NCBI GenBank assembly: GCA_900404475.1
Contig: OUQQ01000232.1
Location: 1 to 27,647, forward strand
Source of the DNA: Spongospora subterranea
Lineage: Eukaryota > Endomyxa > Phytomyxea > Plasmodiophorida > Plasmodiophoridae
Reading direction: 5' to 3'
DNA length: 27,647 bases
Shown here: positions 11,269 through 21,900 of the stretch, one piece after another
How positions within the stretch are numbered: position 1 is the first letter of the stretch
How the letters are laid out: the number at the start of each line of letters is the position of its first letter
Program-made: the position numbers and the translations under genes
The notes under the pieces: generated by a model
What the model was told of the DNA's origin: nothing
What the model saw: only the letters and a program-made list of their open reading frames with translations
The model's database searches: none

Positions 11269-11541
11269 TCAATGGGCCGTCAGAAAAATAAACCAATAAA
11301 ATGTATTTACGCAATTATGTCCCATGCCCATGTGATGTGGGATCCTGTTCCCTTTACACATTGGGGTTCGACAGATAAGGCGCCCCCTCTCCGCTAATCG
11401 AATGGAATCAACACTCTGGTTATACGGGCATGAGACGAGGCTTTGTTCGCCTTGGCTTGCACCGATTTGCGACCCAGTTATACTGACCAAATAACCGAAA
11501 ATACCAGTAGAAAAAACCAAAACCAACAGGGTCTTTCGCAT
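11269..11541 (-). CDS. Small ORF with signal-peptide-like N-terminus
   Basis: The 90-codon ORF starts MRKTLLVLVFSTGIFGYLV, a basic n-region followed by a hydrophobic core typical of a signal peptide or anchor. A polar, Cys-containing remainder follows (LICRTPMCKGNRIPHHMGMG), and the ORF ends in a second hydrophobic patch (FYWFIFLTAH). A gtaaat donor sits after HNC, so the last 13 codons may be intronic; the next plausible acceptor lies just before the MED12 start but leads into a different frame. The ORF is only 70 bases upstream of the MED12 start on the same strand and might be an untranslated leader of that gene. No family is recognised. Confidence 0.35.
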   Translation of the reverse strand: MRKTLLVLVFSTGIFGYLVSITGSQIGASQGEQSLVSCPYNQSVDSIRLAERGRLICRTPMCKGNRIPHHMGMGHNCVNTFYWFIFLTAH

Positions 11542-11779
11542 GTTGATTCGTATTGATTCAAGACTGGCCTTGCTGGTTTTCGCTGCGAATCCTTTTTCAA
11601 TTCAACATCACCATGAATCTACCGCAACTGTAATTTATATGATGTTTATTGCTCTGTTGTTCACCAGGCATTATAAATGTTTGGTAAGATATTGGCAGAT
11701 CGTGTCAAGCGTTTGATATAAACGAGACATGCATTAAAGGTAATGAGAAAGATGATAGATAGTTATCTAGTCCCTGTAG
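11542..11779. promoter_or_regulatory. Divergent promoter region
   Basis: These 238 bases separate minus-strand genes (MED12 side) from the plus-strand membrane-protein gene, so they should hold promoters for both directions. An AT-rich ttataaatg lies near 11672, about 110 bases before the plus-strand ATG. This rests on position; no proven element is visible. Confidence 0.45.
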
Positions 11780-13154
11780 ATGCCCGTAGTTGGAGACCTT
11801 ATGTGCAGAGAATTGAACCGATCAGAACCAGTACCCGCCTGGCTTTGTAGAATTCACATGTCGCAATATCGATTCCTAAGAGATCGGCTAAACAATTCGA
11901 AACGAGCGATTTTTTTAGCCATTATCTTCATTTCAATTCACATCGTAATTTTCATCCCATTCGTATTTATTCCCATGAGCCCCGACACTTGTTTGATATT
12001 TCTGATGAGTTCGTTCCTTTTCTCCTCGTTTATTTTATTCCCTACTGGAGTATGCGACTTTATCATGCCCAACCAGCCGCTATCTCCACTAAATTCTTGG
12101 CCGTTTCCTATCATATTGACAATGGTTCTTCTCGCGTCCTATTCCTTCTCGCAATCATCGCTGCTGTTTCCCATACTTGCCGGTTGGGTCGCGTCTTCTG
12201 TAATTTGTTGCTTTACTCAGACCGCATCGTGGAGTCGACGGTTTAAATGTGCAATTACTATGCACGCGTTTGCTATCGCATGTATGGCGCCGTTGGCGAT
12301 CACATTGATAATGGTCCAACGTCCTTTCAAAAGTGCCCTGATTCAGGCGTTGATCATAATGGGGTCCCTTATACTCACGTTCGCAATTCGGCAAATATTT
12401 CTATGCATACTATCGAACGATGAAGCTGGCAATACACATGTTATCGTGGCATTCTGTTGTGTTTTCGACACATCTTCTGATTTTTGGTTGCAACTATCGC
12501 TTCCACAAATACATAGTTTGACGCCGCTAATAAGCGCTATGGTCACACACAACATGCTCCTTATTCTTTCATTCCTTTCCAGCACTCGATCTTCAATACA
12601 GGTCATCCACCAGAGATTGTCCAATGGTAGAATACTGAACTTATTTCAACAGCGATACGAAATCCGGCCAGAGCAGATACCTGATCAGAGAAGCGATGAA
12701 CCTAGAAAAGGCGACGAGCTCATTGCATTGAATATATCAGGAAGAATACTGGCTCAGGTATCTACTTCCGTAATTCCCAATAATCGGCCGGTTTAAACAG
12801 ATTATATGTTCCAAGGTCAACGCAACGACTATGTTTTTAGTTATTGTCGTGGCTGCGCGGTTTGGGGCGAACCGGTCCTATCTTCCGTTTATAGGGCCGA
12901 CATTCGATAGTTGGTCAACCATCAGCGCATCGCTTGGCCTGACGGTCTATTCGATCATAGCTTTGATGGCAATGCAGATATTCTCAGAGACGCCTACGAT
13001 CGGTGCGATGTCTCAGCACGCATACAACTATGCATATCACAACAAGTCGGCCATCGTCACTTGCGTTGGGAGCGTATGGACCATCATGACATTTGCTGTT
13101 ACAATCTTCGTCAAACAGTCCAACGTTTTATATAAACTGTACCCCCAAAGTTGA
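11780..13154 (+). CDS. Polytopic membrane protein, two exons, 438 aa
   Basis: Exon 1 (11780-12757, 326 codons) joins exon 2 (12816-13154) in phase across a 58-nt intron (gtatct...ccaag). The N-terminus is a polar stretch of about 40 residues without a cleavable signal. Hydrophobic segments follow, beginning AIFLAIIFISIHIVIFIPFV, then around CLIFLMSSFLFSSF, PFPIILTMVLLASY, LFPILAGWVASSVI, ITMHAFAIACMAPLAITLIM, ALIIMGSLILTFAI and LLILSFLS. A hydrophilic loop of about 65 residues (HQRLSNGRILNLFQ to LAQV) spans the exon end, and about three more helices follow (TMFLVIVVAARFG, SLGLTVYSIIALMAM, VGSVWTIMTFAVTIFV). That makes about ten helices with a large loop before the last three. I do not recognise the family; no transporter or receptor signature stands out. 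Its stop lies only 89 bases before the PRPF38A start. Confidence 0.8.
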
Positions 13155-13243
13155 TGGGTTTGTCATTGCGTTTCACTCCAAACGTGCGGATATACCGTAG
13201 CGGTCAAACCAAGTTTGATCGCAGTGCTGATCTTATCCGACCA

Positions 13244-14295
13244 ATGGCGTCGGCGACGGCGTTGACTGTTCGATCAAATGAGCCGGATATATCCTCATCG
13301 AGCCTACATGGGAGGCTCCCTCAGGTCAGTGCCGTTTTTCGTCAATGGGAGCGTTTCGTGAAATCGCTGCTGTCGTAGTTTCTAATCGAGAAAATCGTGC
13401 GTTTGAAAATATATGAACTTACGTATTGGAAAGAACAGTGTTTTGCACTGAACGGTGAGCAAAGCGACCACTAATGGACTTCCTTTTTACTTATGTCACC
13501 CAGCGGAAACGCTTATTGATCGTGCTGTTTGTTTGGACCACATTGGGGCATGCTATGGTGGTAATCGGCAACCGACACAGTTTCTGTGCTTATTGCTCAA
13601 GATGCTACAAATCGCACCAGAGAAGGATATAGTCTTGGCATTGATTGATGCCGAGGATTTCAAATATATGCGTCTTTTGGGAGCAGGTTTGCGAATTTCT
13701 GGCTTCTGACGCGCTCCCGCTAACGACCATATCGCTTGTAGTTTACCTTCGTTTAACTGGGTCCATGATGGATATTTACACTTATTTGGAGCCACTCCTT
13801 AATGATTATCGTAAGGTCGTCACCCGTGTGGATAATGGCGAATTCGTTCTGTCTTATATTGATAAAGGTGAGACTATCAGTATAACTTACTCTACTCGCC
13901 TCTCTTAAATTATTTTAACATTGTTGTTCTCAGTTATCGAAGATCTTCTGAATGGGGAATTTTTCTTCAACATCACTCTGCCTCGTATTCCTCTCAGGCG
14001 ACATTTGGAAGAATCAGGTATGGTTTACTATTGTTTGATACAAATAGATTTCAGTAAATGTTCCGTATAGGTAAACTTCAGTTAAGGTTTTCTATTGTCG
14101 CTCAAGAACTTGAGGAGGAAGATGACGAAGCCGATGGCCAAGACTGCATCGCAAATGAAGGTAATAATAATACAAGACGGATATAATCTCTCTACTGTTT
14201 CATTTTTTGTCGCCAAATGACACCTATCACTGTCTTAACAACGGCAAGAACAAAATCTTGGTCGTAATGGAAACGCGATTTTGCCAGAACAGTAA
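13244..14295 (+). CDS. PRPF38A: Pre-mRNA-splicing factor 38 (PRPF38A/Prp38)
   Basis: Prp38 is a component of the U4/U6-U5 tri-snRNP needed to activate the spliceosome. Exons 13244-13324, 13379-13454, 13504-13686, 13742-13867, 13934-14017, 14071-14160 and 14249-14295 are all in phase. Conserved blocks read in order: SLHGRLPQFLIEKIVR, YWKEQCFALNAETLIDRA, ACYGGNRQPTQFLCLLLKML, EDFKYMRLLGAVYLRLTG, YLEPLLNDYRKV and LPRIPLRRHLEESG, then an acidic LEEEDDEAD run. The product is 228 aa and ends soon after the Prp38 core, so the Arg/Ser-rich tail of animal PRPF38A is missing. If the last intron is not removed, translation ends at 14186 and gives 221 aa. The gene follows the membrane-protein gene closely on the same strand. 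Confidence 0.93.
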
Positions 14296-14880
14296 CTACC
14301 GTATCTGACTCTTACAATGAATTTCAGAAAATTGTATTCGACATTGAAGATAATAAAATGTGAAACCTGTTGTACATGCTTGTACCATTCTATAAACAAC
14401 GATTTTTATCGCTATCAAAGCATTACCAACGCCTGCGAAGCGATGTTTGGGATAACAATAACACCCATGTAAAAATGGCGTCAAGGTGTAAAAGAACATT
14501 GCCAAATAATCCTTGACTGACAAGCATAGCGCAAATAGAAAATGGCGATGGCCAGTTTTTAAAAAAGCGCAAAGGCTCCAAATATACCGTCAAATCAGCT
14601 TAAATTAGTCATATAACCATCGTTTGCGATAGCGAGATAACTGCAATAGTTGTCCATCAGTCAACGTCGGAAAACCACCGATCGGTTTTTATCAGTGTTG
14701 ACGCAGCCAAAGAAACCCACTTGGCGGACCTTGGACTGGCGAATTTAAGACAACTGTGGGGAACTCCGTCGCAAATCGCAATAGGGAACAATCATTCCAA
14801 AATTGACGCGAGGAATCATCTCACAGGATCTGCTTATTTCCCTGCTGTCATATTGCCATAACCCATAGATCGGGGCAATT
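14296..14880. other. Intergenic region between PRPF38A and ARL8
   Basis: I find no firmly supported gene in these 585 bases. A 75-codon minus-strand ORF at 14296-14523 is hydrophobic and aromatic, and an overlapping frame starts MLVSQGLFGNVLLHLDAIFT, but no splice model gives a consistent protein. The region should hold the PRPF38A 3' end and the ARL8 promoter. Confidence 0.5.
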
Positions 14881-15698
14881 ATGGGGAATTTGGTGACCTG
14901 GATTACCCGTCTATGGAGTCATTCCAAGCTGGAACTGGCGGTACTTGGCCTGGAAAACGCCGGAAAGTCTACTCTGGTGCAAATTATGGCCGGAAACATA
15001 TTGCCTCGTAAACCATAGGAATTTTTTTTCTGTAGCAAAGGTTCTGACACTGTTTTCGGGATTCGTAGGTGAAAGCGTGCCTACCGTAGGCTTTAATATG
15101 GAGCAATTCATCAAAGGAAATGTCATAATCAAGGTAGCAATGATTCACTTTCGCTGCCTGTAAGATTCTCTGATACAAGCAAAGGTTTGGGATTTAGCGG
15201 GCTCTGCTCGTTTCCGATCAATGTGGCCACGTTATGTACGTGGTGTACATGCTGTTATATTCGTCGTGGTGTGTTAGGTTCTTATCTGAGCACAATTGGT
15301 CGTTACGGCTAAGCTGCAGTTCAGGATTCAGCAGATATACAGGAATTTCCAACAGTGAAGCATGAAATCCATGAAATCTTCAGCAGAACTCAGTTGACTG
15401 ATAGTAGGTGTTGATACGTCATCGTGATCTCCTAATTTGCTTAATTTTTTGCAAACGTAGTACCTCTTCTTGTTGTCGCGAATAAATCAGACTTGCCAGG
15501 AGCTGCCTCAGAAGAATCTCTTTTTGATATACTGTACTGATCCTGGGCTGTCTCCCGATTGACCTGACCTACATTTTTCCTTACAGCGACCTGAAAAGCC
15601 TATCGCAAGGCAGGGAAGTCTCAGTACTATCTACGTCGTGCAAAACGCATCAAAACATTGATCGAGCCTTGGAGTTCCTGGTCAAACATTCCGAATAA
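14881..15698 (+). CDS. ARL8: ARL8-family small GTPase with altered switch II
   Basis: ARL8 proteins sit on lysosomes and related vesicles and recruit kinesin adaptors and tethering complexes. Exons 14881-15007, 15069-15133, 15185-15268, 15325-15403, 15461-15533 and 15587-15698 are in phase and give 179 aa, close to the usual 186. Visible motifs are the P-loop GLENAGKST (23-31), switch I VPTVGFNM with Thr48, RFRSMWPRYVRGVHAVIF, the G4 motif NKSD and the G5-like TSCK, ending LEFLVKHSE. Two features are odd. Switch II reads WDLAGSARF where ARL8 has WDIGGQPRF, so the catalytic Gln is Ser71 and the preceding Gly-Gly is Ala-Gly. The N-terminus begins Met-Gly-Asn, which would allow N-myristoylation as in ARF, whereas ARL8 normally begins with a hydrophobic acetylated helix. 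The RSMW block after switch II and the C-terminal helix favour ARL8 over other ARLs. Confidence 0.88.
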
Positions 15699-15765
15699 AG
15701 GTACATATTTAATAATGGCTTCAGGCTAGCCTTTCTGTAACTTCATGGTATTCTGAACACCTCCT

Positions 15766-16750
15766 TTAATCGACTGCATCACTACCCAGAGAGCCGTGTC
15801 TCAACTGATTAGAGCAACTTTTTTCTTCATCTAACTCTGAAACAGCGGGCATATTCTTTTTCGCCGACTGATCGATGTCGTAAGGGGGCCAAACGGTTTG
15901 CGTGATAATACCATACTCATCAACTTTTTCGTCTTCAACCTCATCGGATTGTTCAACGAAAACGGATCGTCTTGTCTACCGAATGCGAGGGTCACTGGCT
16001 AAAGTAATGAATTCGAATTCAACGTACTTTGAGTTTATGAGGCCACACACCGACCCGAAGATTAAGCCCGGCGATAGATTCAGGCAATTTTTCCCATTCC
16101 TTTTTGTATGTTTCTTTACTTACCTCGTTAAGGAAATCAAGAAAATAACAATACCCTAACATACACAAACCATTGACCAAGTGCTGATGCAATGGCGACA
16201 TTGGCACCTTCTGTATCGCTAGCCTTTCGGATTGAGAACCGAGTTTGGACTTTCGAATCCAGAGAATCATGCCAAGCACCCATCACCAATTCTGTATCAG
16301 ACGAAGCCTCCTTGTCGAATAGCAGAATTCCTGGAAGATCCTCGACATTCTGGAAGAAGCCCTTTTCAGGACTCCTGGATGCCGAAGCATTCGACATCAG
16401 TGGACCGTTTGTATCGGCAAATCTCCGATTTAATGACAACATTCCTGATATTTTCGATCCACTTAAATATCTCCCCTTAGCTACAAGCATGGCAGACATT
16501 CTCAGTGTCAATTTTGTTCAAGTACGTACAAGAAGCTAGCCATTCAAACACACAGTCCAAGGTCAATTTGCGATGTATGTAATGCACATTGATCGGATCA
16601 AGACTAAAAGAGAATGAACAAGGACCGCAGGCGAATACCCATCGGTGATCCAACACACAGAGACAGTAGAACAATGAACGAAAGTAGCCAAAGCCAGTCA
16701 AGTTCCTGAACTACAATACACAGCAGCCCACTCCCACTTTGTCGTTTCTG
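15766..16750 (-). CDS. Unrecognised protein with N-terminal membrane segment; 5' end unresolved
   Basis: Phase-consistent exons from the 3' end are 15975-15766, 16155-16028, 16480-16208, 16603-16530 and about 16750-16659, with introns of 49-55 nt. The most upstream exon encodes VQELDWLWLLSFIVLLSL, a likely membrane span, followed by DPINVHYIHRKLTL and CVFEWLASSKGRYLSG. A soluble part follows (NVEDLPGILLFDKEASSDTE, FSIRKASDTEGYCYFLDFLN, EWEKLPESIAGLNLRVGVWP), and the protein ends in an acidic tail (DEVEDEKVDEYG to GSDAVD). No ATG fits upstream in the short space before BuGZ. Either a small first exon overlaps the BuGZ 5' region or translation starts inside (a Met lies at MLSLNRRFAD). The plus strand here also has an 85- and a 115-codon ORF, but they have no supported splicing and lie opposite this better model. 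The family is not recognised. Confidence 0.6.
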
Positions 16751-16899
16751 TACCCCAATAGTAAAAGTCCGAGATACGCAATTATTAGCGTTATTCAATC
16801 TTTATCAGTATCATTCCTCTGCCAGTCGAACTCGATTTGGAAATTATCGCAAACGGGATTCAATTCGCCATTTAGTTGGATCCAGAACGGCTCACAGAC

Positions 16900-17622
16900 A
16901 TGGGGCGCAAATCTAAACCCAAGATGAAACCCTTTTGTTTCTATTGCGATCGGATATTTGACGATGAAATGGTGCTCGTAACGCATCAGAAGGCAAAACA
17001 CTTCAAGTGTCATCATTGCCAAAAAAAACTCGGATCTGCCCATTCTCTCACAGTCCACGTTTTTCAAGTTCATAAAGAGACGCTAAAAAGGTAAGCAATT
17101 TTAGGAAACATTTTTCTATCGCCAGTTCACGTTTTTCACATTTTGAGCAGCGTCCCCAACGCTAAGAAAGGTCGGGACGATCTAGAGCTTGGAATATTTG
17201 GTATGCAGAATATTCCTGAAGATATTTTGGCTGAAAAACAGGCTGAACAGCTTGGCCTTCCGATGCCGAAGAAGGTGAAAGTTGATGTCGCACCTGCTCC
17301 GTCTACTGCTGCTCCAGAGGCTCCTATTGTACAAACATATCCTGATGCGAATATCCCTGCGCCGTTGCCGTATGCGGTTAATGGAGCATCATGGGCTCAT
17401 CCTCATGGGTATGTTCCTCCTTCCGATCCAACGCCACTCGCCGGCCAAGCTGAGCAGATCATGATATATTCGGACGAAATGTTCTCCGTTGAGGAGAAGA
17501 GGGCAATGCTTGCCAAATACAAAGGAGGGCATGTTGATGCCTTGCATAGTCATGTGAGCAATTTACAAGACTCGATTGAGGAACGTCTAAAGAGTTTACA
17601 GCAGTCCGGCACCCCTGTATGA
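16900..17622 (+). CDS. ZNF207: BuGZ/ZNF207-like zinc-finger protein with GLEBS motif
   Basis: BuGZ binds and stabilises BUB3 at kinetochores and associates with spindle microtubules. Exons 16900-17090 and 17151-17622 join in phase (60-nt intron) to give 220 aa. The start [16 protein letters not shown] leads through two C2H2 fingers (CFYC...H...H and [12 protein letters not shown]...H). The family signature follows: [13 protein letters not shown], then [19 protein letters not shown] Pro/Ala-rich linker precedes [18 protein letters not shown] (about residues 166-183), matching the GLEBS motif that contacts BUB3. A predicted coiled coil or helix closes the protein ([14 protein letters not shown]). 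It is about half the length of the animal protein; the lost length is in the low-complexity linker. It is head-to-head with the 15766-16750 gene and tail-to-tail with the Ala-rich gene, 93 bases away. Confidence 0.92.
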
Positions 17623-17715
17623 CAGAAACGCTTCCCTTTTAACTAAAACAAATTGAACATCCTGAAATTTTCTACTTCTATCTATAGGTAGAGTGCATAT
17701 TATTATCTGGAACTT

Positions 17716-18246
17716 TTATTTTTTTGCCACAGATGGCCGAGCCTCTTCATATCCTTCCTGAGCGGCCTTGCCTATTTTCACTGCAGTGTCGACTCCCTTT
17801 TTCACGCCGTTCTTTGCAGCTTCCTTATCGGCGTCAAAATCCCTACCCAATTTAGTTTGGTATGTTTCTTTAGCTGTTTTTGCTGCATTGCTATTGACTG
17901 CTGCTGCATATGCGGCAGCGCCTCCTGCGCCTGCCAACACTACATCAAGAGCGTTCTCAGCTGCAATAAAACCCGAATCCGATATCTAGTTACCGATAGT
18001 TGGTGCCATTGCTGCCACACAAACTGCAGCGTATGCACCACCAGCAGCGGTAGCAATTTTCAGGTCAGTCTCCATAGGGCGCCCAGTATTCTCCGAATAC
18101 TTCTCTGTCACTGCGGTCGTGATTTCTTTCTGCTTTTTCGCAAACTTATCTGGGAGTTGTGCTTCATTGGCCTTTGCAGCGATCATGTTGACTGCCTTCC
18201 CAGTTTGATTGCCTGCGCTCTTCGCCATCTTCATGACTTCGTCCAT
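17716..18246 (-). CDS. Ala/Gly-rich protein with two glycine-zipper-like segments
   Basis: Two exons: 18246 to about 18021 or 17994, and 17960-17716. Two donors fit in phase: one gives a 60-nt intron (156 aa), the other (gtaact) a 33-nt intron (165 aa); 60 nt matches the other introns in the window. The protein is charged and helical in composition. It has a Lys-rich N-terminal half (PDKFAKKQKEITTAVTEKY), a small-residue hydrophobic stretch (DLKIATAAGGAYAAV) and a second one (VVLAGAGGAAAYAAAVNS). A lysine/alanine-rich amphipathic tail follows (NGVKKGVDTAVKIGKAAQEG), ending AKK. The pattern resembles small glycine-zipper or LEA-like proteins that insert in or coat membranes; this is a resemblance in composition, not a family match. 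No cleavable signal peptide is seen. Confidence 0.72.
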
Positions 18247-18939
18247 CCACTTGTTATGCTGAATATCAGTAACCAGTAATTCCTTCTAAAAGATAACAGG
18301 CACACGATAAAGAGATATCAAGTGTAGGTACAGATTTTCAGGTCAGATGATGGAACCGTTGTGGATCGGCTTACAATACGATTCGTAATTTCTGGTTTGT
18401 TCATAATGTAGTTACAGGAAAGAAGCCGCCTTCACGACGGCTTCGCACTATCTCTTTCTCCACAAAAACCACTCACGTTCGATCTGCTGTCGTATTTCTC
18501 AACCTGTTTATCAAATCATCAGGACCGATTTTTGTTTGGGAAATAAAGGACTGACGAGATCATCATTTGGGAAATGAATGAATTAATTTTGCGTTGCAGC
18601 CGAATTCAAATCCACCCCAAAGCCTGTAGATTACTTGAGTATACCCACGTCTAAAATGAAACTAGATACCATCTCCATCGTTCGCCTGATCACAGGAATA
18701 CTGCAATTGTGGCCTGAAAATAGCAGGGTGTTTATCGTAATTGGCAATGCGCGGTGTGTGTCACGGTCACGTTAGCGACATGATTGAACGGGTCTTAAAC
18801 TGCACCGTTCAGTTAGTCACAATGATTAAGAGAGGTTTATCGGAGATAGGATCTGAAGGTCGTTGGGCCAGGTCAGCACATCGTCCCTGAAGGCGCCGCT
18901 CATCCGTTCTGCTGCTGGCCTGATTGACATCTTGAACTG
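18247..18939. other. Divergent intergenic region with a small hairpin
   Basis: These 693 bases separate the minus-strand Ala-rich gene from plus-strand WDR19 and should carry both promoters. A perfect 7-bp inverted repeat (gaagccg, 9-base loop, cggcttc) lies at 18422-18444. A short plus-strand ORF (MKLDTISIVRLITGILQLWP, from about 18656) has no supported continuation. Nothing else is recognisable. Confidence 0.5.
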
Positions 18940-21900
18940 ATGCCGGCCAAGACGCTGTTCTGCCATAGCGATGAGGTCCATGGGTTCGGGAACGTCTGTG
19001 CAGCTTGGGATCCATCAGCCACAGCATTGGCCACGTGTGGACAGAATCTACGAGTTCACGTATGGGCAAGGAATGGAGATGATATCGATCAATTTCAATT
19101 GTCATCGCCTGGGTAAAATCTCTAAAACCGCTACCTTGTCATTGGACAATTTCGTAAATGACTAGTTTAGGGCGTGCCTCTCAATATGCTGGGATCATGA
19201 AGGGGAGCAGTTAGCAATACTACAGGAAGGAAATCCAGTAATCACCATCTGGAATAGACACAGCAAGCAGCGAACCGATTTGAACACGAGTTTAAAGGAC
19301 CCCTGTCTGATGCTCTGGTCGAGAGTTGGACCGCAGCTGGCGGTTGCCACATGCCAGGGCAATTTGCTCATGTACAATAGTCAGGCTAGACGCAAGGTCC
19401 CCATACTTGGGAAACATGCCAAGAAGATTATCTGTGGCGCCTGGAATCTGCAGAACAAGCTGGCGCTGTGTTCAGTTGATAAAGTCGTGACAATCAGTGA
19501 TGCAGAAGGTGTGACCTTACAGGAAAGCGCAGTACGATCACTACCAGTTTCCATGAAATTCGCCGAGAAAAAAGTGTCGGAAAAAAAAAAGGACCGCGAT
19601 AATACGCTGTCGATGAACATGGAGCGCCGAACCGTATTCATGTACGATCTGGACGACACACTGAATCCGGTTGAACTGGCGTTTCAAAGCAAATACGGCG
19701 ATATTGTGGATTATTTGTGGTATGGAGATGGGTATCTATTATGTGCATTCTCCAATGGATATGTGGTCGTGATCTCAACTCATATGAAGGAAATTGGAGA
19801 GGAATTACATTGCCTGAAATTGCACGATGAGTCGATGAATGCCGTTAGCGTCACCTTGACCGGAAATATGTTCGCCACGTGTGCCTTCGATGGGGTTCGC
19901 GTTGTGGATCTATCTGATTGGCGAGAGCTGAAACTGGCAACTGTGGATAAATATCAACTGAAAGGTAGCCCGTTGGCGCTGGAATGGACGAGTGATGGGC
20001 AAATCCTGACAGTAAGAGAATCGTAGATCAATGCCTAACTTGTTTACTATTTCAGCCGTGCTTAGGTATCGACCAATAACGGAATGGTGTCGAGTTTCTT
20101 AGTGTCGATCCCGCAACTAGGGTCCAGCAACAAGGAGACCATCGTGTTCCTCTCGTCATTACGAGAGCTGACTCATCTCATAAGCGAACAAGGCACGGAA
20201 AGGAATCGGAAAACGCTGGCTCTGGAGATCGAGCCGAGCTTCTTAGCGATTGGAGAGATTCATGTACTGTGGATCATACTGGGTGTCAAAAGCTAACAAT
20301 CACGTCCTTGTAGATCGCCGTTGGGATGAATAATCGGGCCTGGATATATAGAATTGAGGATCATGAACTTGTCCGGCAAATCGATTTCGTCGGGTCGGTT
20401 AAAACAATTTTGTTGAATTCTACCCATTGTGCAGTTTTAACGACCAATGGACAAATCCAATTCATGAGAATGGTACAAGAAAACGCTGTAGATTCTAGTC
20501 GTGTTTTGCCAGAAGGAGGTGACACTCTTTGCACCGCCCTCGGTCTGACCGAAAACCTGTTAATATTCGGCGACGCCACCGGTGGAATATATCACATCGT
20601 CATCGACGACCAATCCCTCAATGGGTTCAAATCAGTCGATGAGTACCGACACAATCAGCCGATCAAAGCGATTTATCCGAACCATTCCGGAACACGATCG
20701 TTAATTGTTGACGATATCAACTACGCGTTCGTATTTAGTCCTGTTGATCATAGCGAGACGGAAGTCTGTGGTGAGGAACGACGAACAATGTTGACATAAT
20801 CGGGTAATCGGCTAAAGCGCATTGTTTTCAGGGTATTTGCCAAAAACCCGATATATTTTTTGGGATGGATCATGGGCGAATATATTCGTAGCCGTATCTC
20901 CAAGCGATGAGCGAGCCGCCACCACATTCGTCCATGTTCCTCAGGGTTTAAACGGCCCCTCTGTGATCATGCTTGAGAAGACCACCCTTCCGCCCGTCTT
21001 CTACCCGATCTCTGTCGTTAACGGTTCCATATATGGCTCATCGGCATCAGACCCCAGCCGAATATTCCATGTCGTACTGGCCTCTCATGATCAAGTCTTG
21101 TCGGGAAACCCGTTGCCGTCTGATCGTCTGGTGGCCGCTTGTATGCAGTATATCCAGCTTGGACGGCTCCAGGAAGCCTGGAAGATGGCGCTCGATCATA
21201 ACCTGGGTCTGGCCATGAAACCGTTATTCACGAAGGCAATGTCGGTGATGAACGTAAAGATTGGGGTTCATGTGTGTCGATATCTGGGAATGGTGAGCAA
21301 GGTGATGGCCCTGGAGAAGATGGAGTCGGTTGAGGAGAAGCACCTGCTCGCTGGTCTCATATATCTCATGCAAAACCAGTACGACGAGGCCGAAAAGCTG
21401 TTTCTGTTATCGAGTCGGCCGATGTTGGCCCTAGATATGAGACGGGATCTGCTCCAATGGGATCGGGCCTTGAGGTTAACGCAGAGTTTAGATCCAGGAC
21501 AGGCGGCTGATATCTGTATTGAACACGCTGGACAGTTGGAACTTAAAGGGCAATACGATTCTGCTGCTGCAATGCTACAGAGAGCGATTCAGGGAATCAC
21601 ACCACAGGATCATCTCTGGAACAAATCACAGAAGGTGAGTTAACTAGATAGAACAGATAATTTGTTGAAGTTACAGTAATTGGTTAGGGCTTAGCAAGAA
21701 TATCGATGCGCCTTGGCGATATTCATCGCGGTCGTCAGATTATATTGGCGTTAGGGGACGCTAATCTAGTTCGAGAATGTGCAGCAATATTAGAGAGCGA
21801 TAAACAGTTCACCGATGCGGCTGGTCTCTATGTGCAATGCCAGGCATTCGAGAAGGCGGCTGCGATATATATCCAGACGAAGAACTATCGGGAAGCGGGG

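Noticed and set aside
13455..13503. Use of 13455 as a start codon for PRPF38A
   Set aside because: That GTG is the donor of intron 2; the upstream exons carry the conserved YWKEQCFAL and SLHGRLPQ blocks.
16156..16177. A 22-nt intron in the 15766-16750 gene
   Set aside because: A donor at 16207 gives 52 nt in phase, and the downstream exon reads through without interruption.
15902..16539. Plus-strand ORFs of 85 and 115 codons as a gene downstream of ARL8
   Set aside because: They lie opposite a minus-strand model with five phase-consistent exons and lack supported starts or splicing.
18809..19105. 98-codon minus-strand ORF
   Set aside because: It is antisense to the first WDR19 exon, whose coding sense is clear from alignment.
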